64,000 bases of DNA from Lentisphaerota bacterium (GTDB lineage Bacteria; Verrucomicrobiota; Lentisphaeria; Oligosphaerales; JABHEG01): positions 47,900-111,899 of the forward strand of contig JABHEG010000280.1 in the NCBI GenBank assembly GCA_018676675.1, read 5' to 3'. The notes beneath the pieces are model-generated. The model saw only the letters and a list, made by a program, of their open reading frames with translations. It was not told where the DNA came from and ran no database searches. Below are positions 63,401 through 64,000 of the stretch, piece by piece; the first letter of the stretch is position 1; each line of letters opens with the position of its first letter. Position numbers and translations under genes: made by a program.

Positions 63401-63707
63401 CAAAGACATGGGCGCAAAGAAACAACGTTGGTCGCTGCGCATCCCCGCGCGGATCCGGGCGATGGCTCAAACCGAAGGCAAGCTGTTCGTGGCCGGCCCG
63501 CCGGATGTGGTGGATCCCAACGATCCTCTCGGTGCTTTTGAGGATCGCAAAGGCGCACTGCTTTATGTCTTCGACTCGGACAAAGGTGAAAAGCTGACTC
63601 AGTGTGATCTCCCGTCCTCTCCCGTTCTCAACGGCCTCGCCGCGGCCGGTGGCAGCCTCTATCTGACGGACAAAGCCGGTTACATCACACGGTTTGTGGG
63701 GAAGTGA
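60489..63707 (+). CDS. Large secreted PQQ-type beta-propeller protein
   Basis: 1,072 residues. Signal peptide FLSAAVLVLVSMAFPRMTSA. The first ~170 residues look like a degenerate Rossmann/methyltransferase-like domain (GGICVVVGRDCADLAVAVAK, VHVLCPDADSC, NVLIVTDAPDST). The rest is propeller blades of the PQQ/quinoprotein type (YVTLGYQAPVSQLDARTGDI, LIFGSADGSVYCVRTGDGTL, GLLLWKVPIRRWGW, LTDKAGYITRF). A mid-protein insertion has HHHHRCYRN and a Cys-containing motif (RGTCHLGMMPANG ... PHPCACYG) found in related PVC proteins. It may be an oxidoreductase or a scaffold; no activity can be assigned with confidence. Confidence 0.85.
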   Translation: MRKQDTARFLSAAVLVLVSMAFPRMTSAQTAGDPAAELIASSGIPGGICVVVGRDCADLAVAVAKQGPFTVHVLCPDADSCTRTRNQIRGRGVYGTVSAMVWADSGLPYVPSLVNVLIVTDAPDSTSAARARETARVLAPYGSVFFRLSTTGVPDDSTMGGLLTAGGLTGVRTVKASGSTWLKAEKPWPEQIDEWTHFLHGADSNPVANDTVIGPPQHFQWVSDPLWLRSHETNASTSTMVTARGRLFLIEDQAPISLTGQHDFPSKWSLIARDAFNGLLLWKVPIRRWGWREWKKTWFGLRPGDFPLNLQKRLVAVGDKVYVTLGYQAPVSQLDARTGDILQTYAGTERTNEILLHGDTLILSVLRDSGAKLMAVDATSGKTRWVGKESYGGSTTDYLRWRAMRGTVKPAKLDPVLNTATDGDVIGFIDGADIVCVGARTGKESWRTPFPQAEADRKAGGIKAGDNLWVGSLIVSGGVVVNASPSVLAGFSATNGKLLWEQPKKYIGHLWYEWKDVFVIEGLVWTWGEDLIREVLEGSGEQKRGSLFPQTVKGYDIRTGALAKSVPLGHIFKTHHHHRCYRNKATTRYILASRRGTEYVDLKEGKHTVDNWVRGTCHLGMMPANGLQYAPPHPCACYGQEKLNGMNALAPADAGGTRDGPGMPRLTQGPAFGSELGDEAAATDWPAFRHDGLRSGAVATAVPAIPQTAWRVRAGSRLSAPIVVHDRIIVSLIDEHHVACFGTADGSKLWEIPVNGRVDSPPTYWKGRLIFGSADGSVYCVRTGDGTLVWRFDAAPDQQLMGAFGQLESVWPIPGSVLVQDGVVYFCTGRTSQLDGGMKIFGLDALTGSIQHQRPLAGPRYTVDGIKENYHLPEGHLPDILVGEEDAISLGRSRFDRTLKPIPGRPKMSARGGFRDESYFKRMAWTMDGSYGRLMVRDKRSVYFIRMFDSLQGLNPNVYFTPGAAGYLLFAKDMGAKKQRWSLRIPARIRAMAQTEGKLFVAGPPDVVDPNDPLGAFEDRKGALLYVFDSDKGEKLTQCDLPSSPVLNGLAAAGGSLYLTDKAGYITRFVGK

Positions 63708-63742
63708 ACAGAGAGTGTAACTGCCCGGGGCCTCCTGGAGGA

Positions 63743-64000
63743 TCACCCCGACAAAAGTAGCCCGGCGGGCGGTATGGCATTGTCTGGGTGTTGCCGCCTT
63801 CCAGTCTCCAAGGCGATTGATTCATATCCGGGCGGCCATGGTCGGATGTTCCTGCTGAACATGCGGGCCAATAGCGGTCCAGCGTAGAGCGCAAAACTGT
63901 TTAGGCGCTGCAGATGCCCTTTGAGGATCGACATCCCGGGAGCTTTCGCAAGGTGTTCTTGCATGGCTTGGCTACCCAGAGCACGGAGGATGTTGATTCC
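63743..64000 (-). CDS. Possible 3' end of an unrecognised gene, 5' part outside the window
   Basis: An open minus-strand frame enters at the right edge and stops at 63743. It reads ALGSQAMQEHLAKAPGMSIL, LQRLNSFALYAGPLLARMF and IRPWPPGYESIALETG, which is protein-like but matches no family I know. Codon third positions are less GC-rich than in neighbours. It is convergent with the propeller gene. The 35 bases between them include a GGGGCCTCC/GGAGG..CCCC stem that may terminate both. Confidence 0.35.
   Translation of the reverse strand, partial: GINILRALGSQAMQEHLAKAPGMSILKGHLQRLNSFALYAGPLLARMFSRNIRPWPPGYESIALETGRRQHPDNAIPPAGLLLSG

Noticed and set aside
1..64000. CRISPR array, prophage or insertion sequence
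   Set aside because: No regularly spaced direct repeats with unique spacers, no phage structural genes and no transposase frame were seen. The repeats found are short, non-coding and palindromic.

Overview
The window is GC-rich bacterial DNA with densely packed, mostly leftward genes. The best phylogenetic marker is a five-gene block at 14757-23679. Its order and protein features match the Akkermansia pilus locus Amuc_1102-1101-1100-1099-1098. This points to the PVC superphylum (Verrucomicrobiota, Kiritimatiellota or Lentisphaerota). Split glycine dehydrogenase subunits, an RtcB ligase, LamG and PQQ-propeller proteins and a giant secreted C10-type peptidase are compatible with that, but the exact phylum is an inference.

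Layout. 1-14086 (-): one uninterrupted reading frame of at least 4,695 codons that runs off the left edge. It is a streptopain-like (C10) cysteine protease followed by a regulatory-like beta domain and a very long tail of Ig-like 'FSEP' repeats and calcium-loop motifs. 14757-23679 (-): the Amuc_1100-type pilus complex (1102-like, PilM-like, 1100-like, 1099-like, PilQ secretin), rich in Gly/Met/Asp low-complexity tracts. 24024-27281 (-): floA, guaB and khpB (jag). 27439-30212 (-): yidC, yidD, rnpA and the 44-codon rpmH, the conserved membrane-insertion and RNase P cluster, without dnaA beside it. 30702-35553 (-): gcvPB, gcvPA, gcvH and gcvT, the glycine cleavage system apart from the shared L protein. 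36145-37752 (+): an unrecognised membrane-anchored protein and an AraD/aldolase-II-like protein. 37749-40142 (-): mutS2. 40197-54389 (-): a surface-polysaccharide cluster of flippase, two methyltransferases, several glycosyltransferases, a B12/radical-SAM enzyme, a Wzy/WaaL-like polymerase or ligase and AsnB. 54451-58567 (-): lon and rtcB. 58712-63707 (+): a HEAT+LamG protein and a PQQ-propeller protein. The last 258 bases may hold the 3' end of another leftward gene.

The intergenic spaces carry structured repeats that the genes do not explain. Family A is a two-hairpin element at 33834-33970 and 57211-57302. Family B is a double-hairpin, MITE/REP-like element at 44471-44669 and 47341-47495, with a half copy at 30632-30668; its two full copies bracket a two-gene glycosyltransferase cassette. 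There is also a nested inverted repeat at 60161-60345, a perfect 19-bp hairpin upstream of the giant gene, and palindromes inside the glycine-cleavage cluster. Good sigma70-like promoters precede the pilus operon, guaB, rpmH and the gene at 36145. One clear rho-independent terminator lies at 36999-37038.

All protein functions are read from motifs and family knowledge. No database search was possible.
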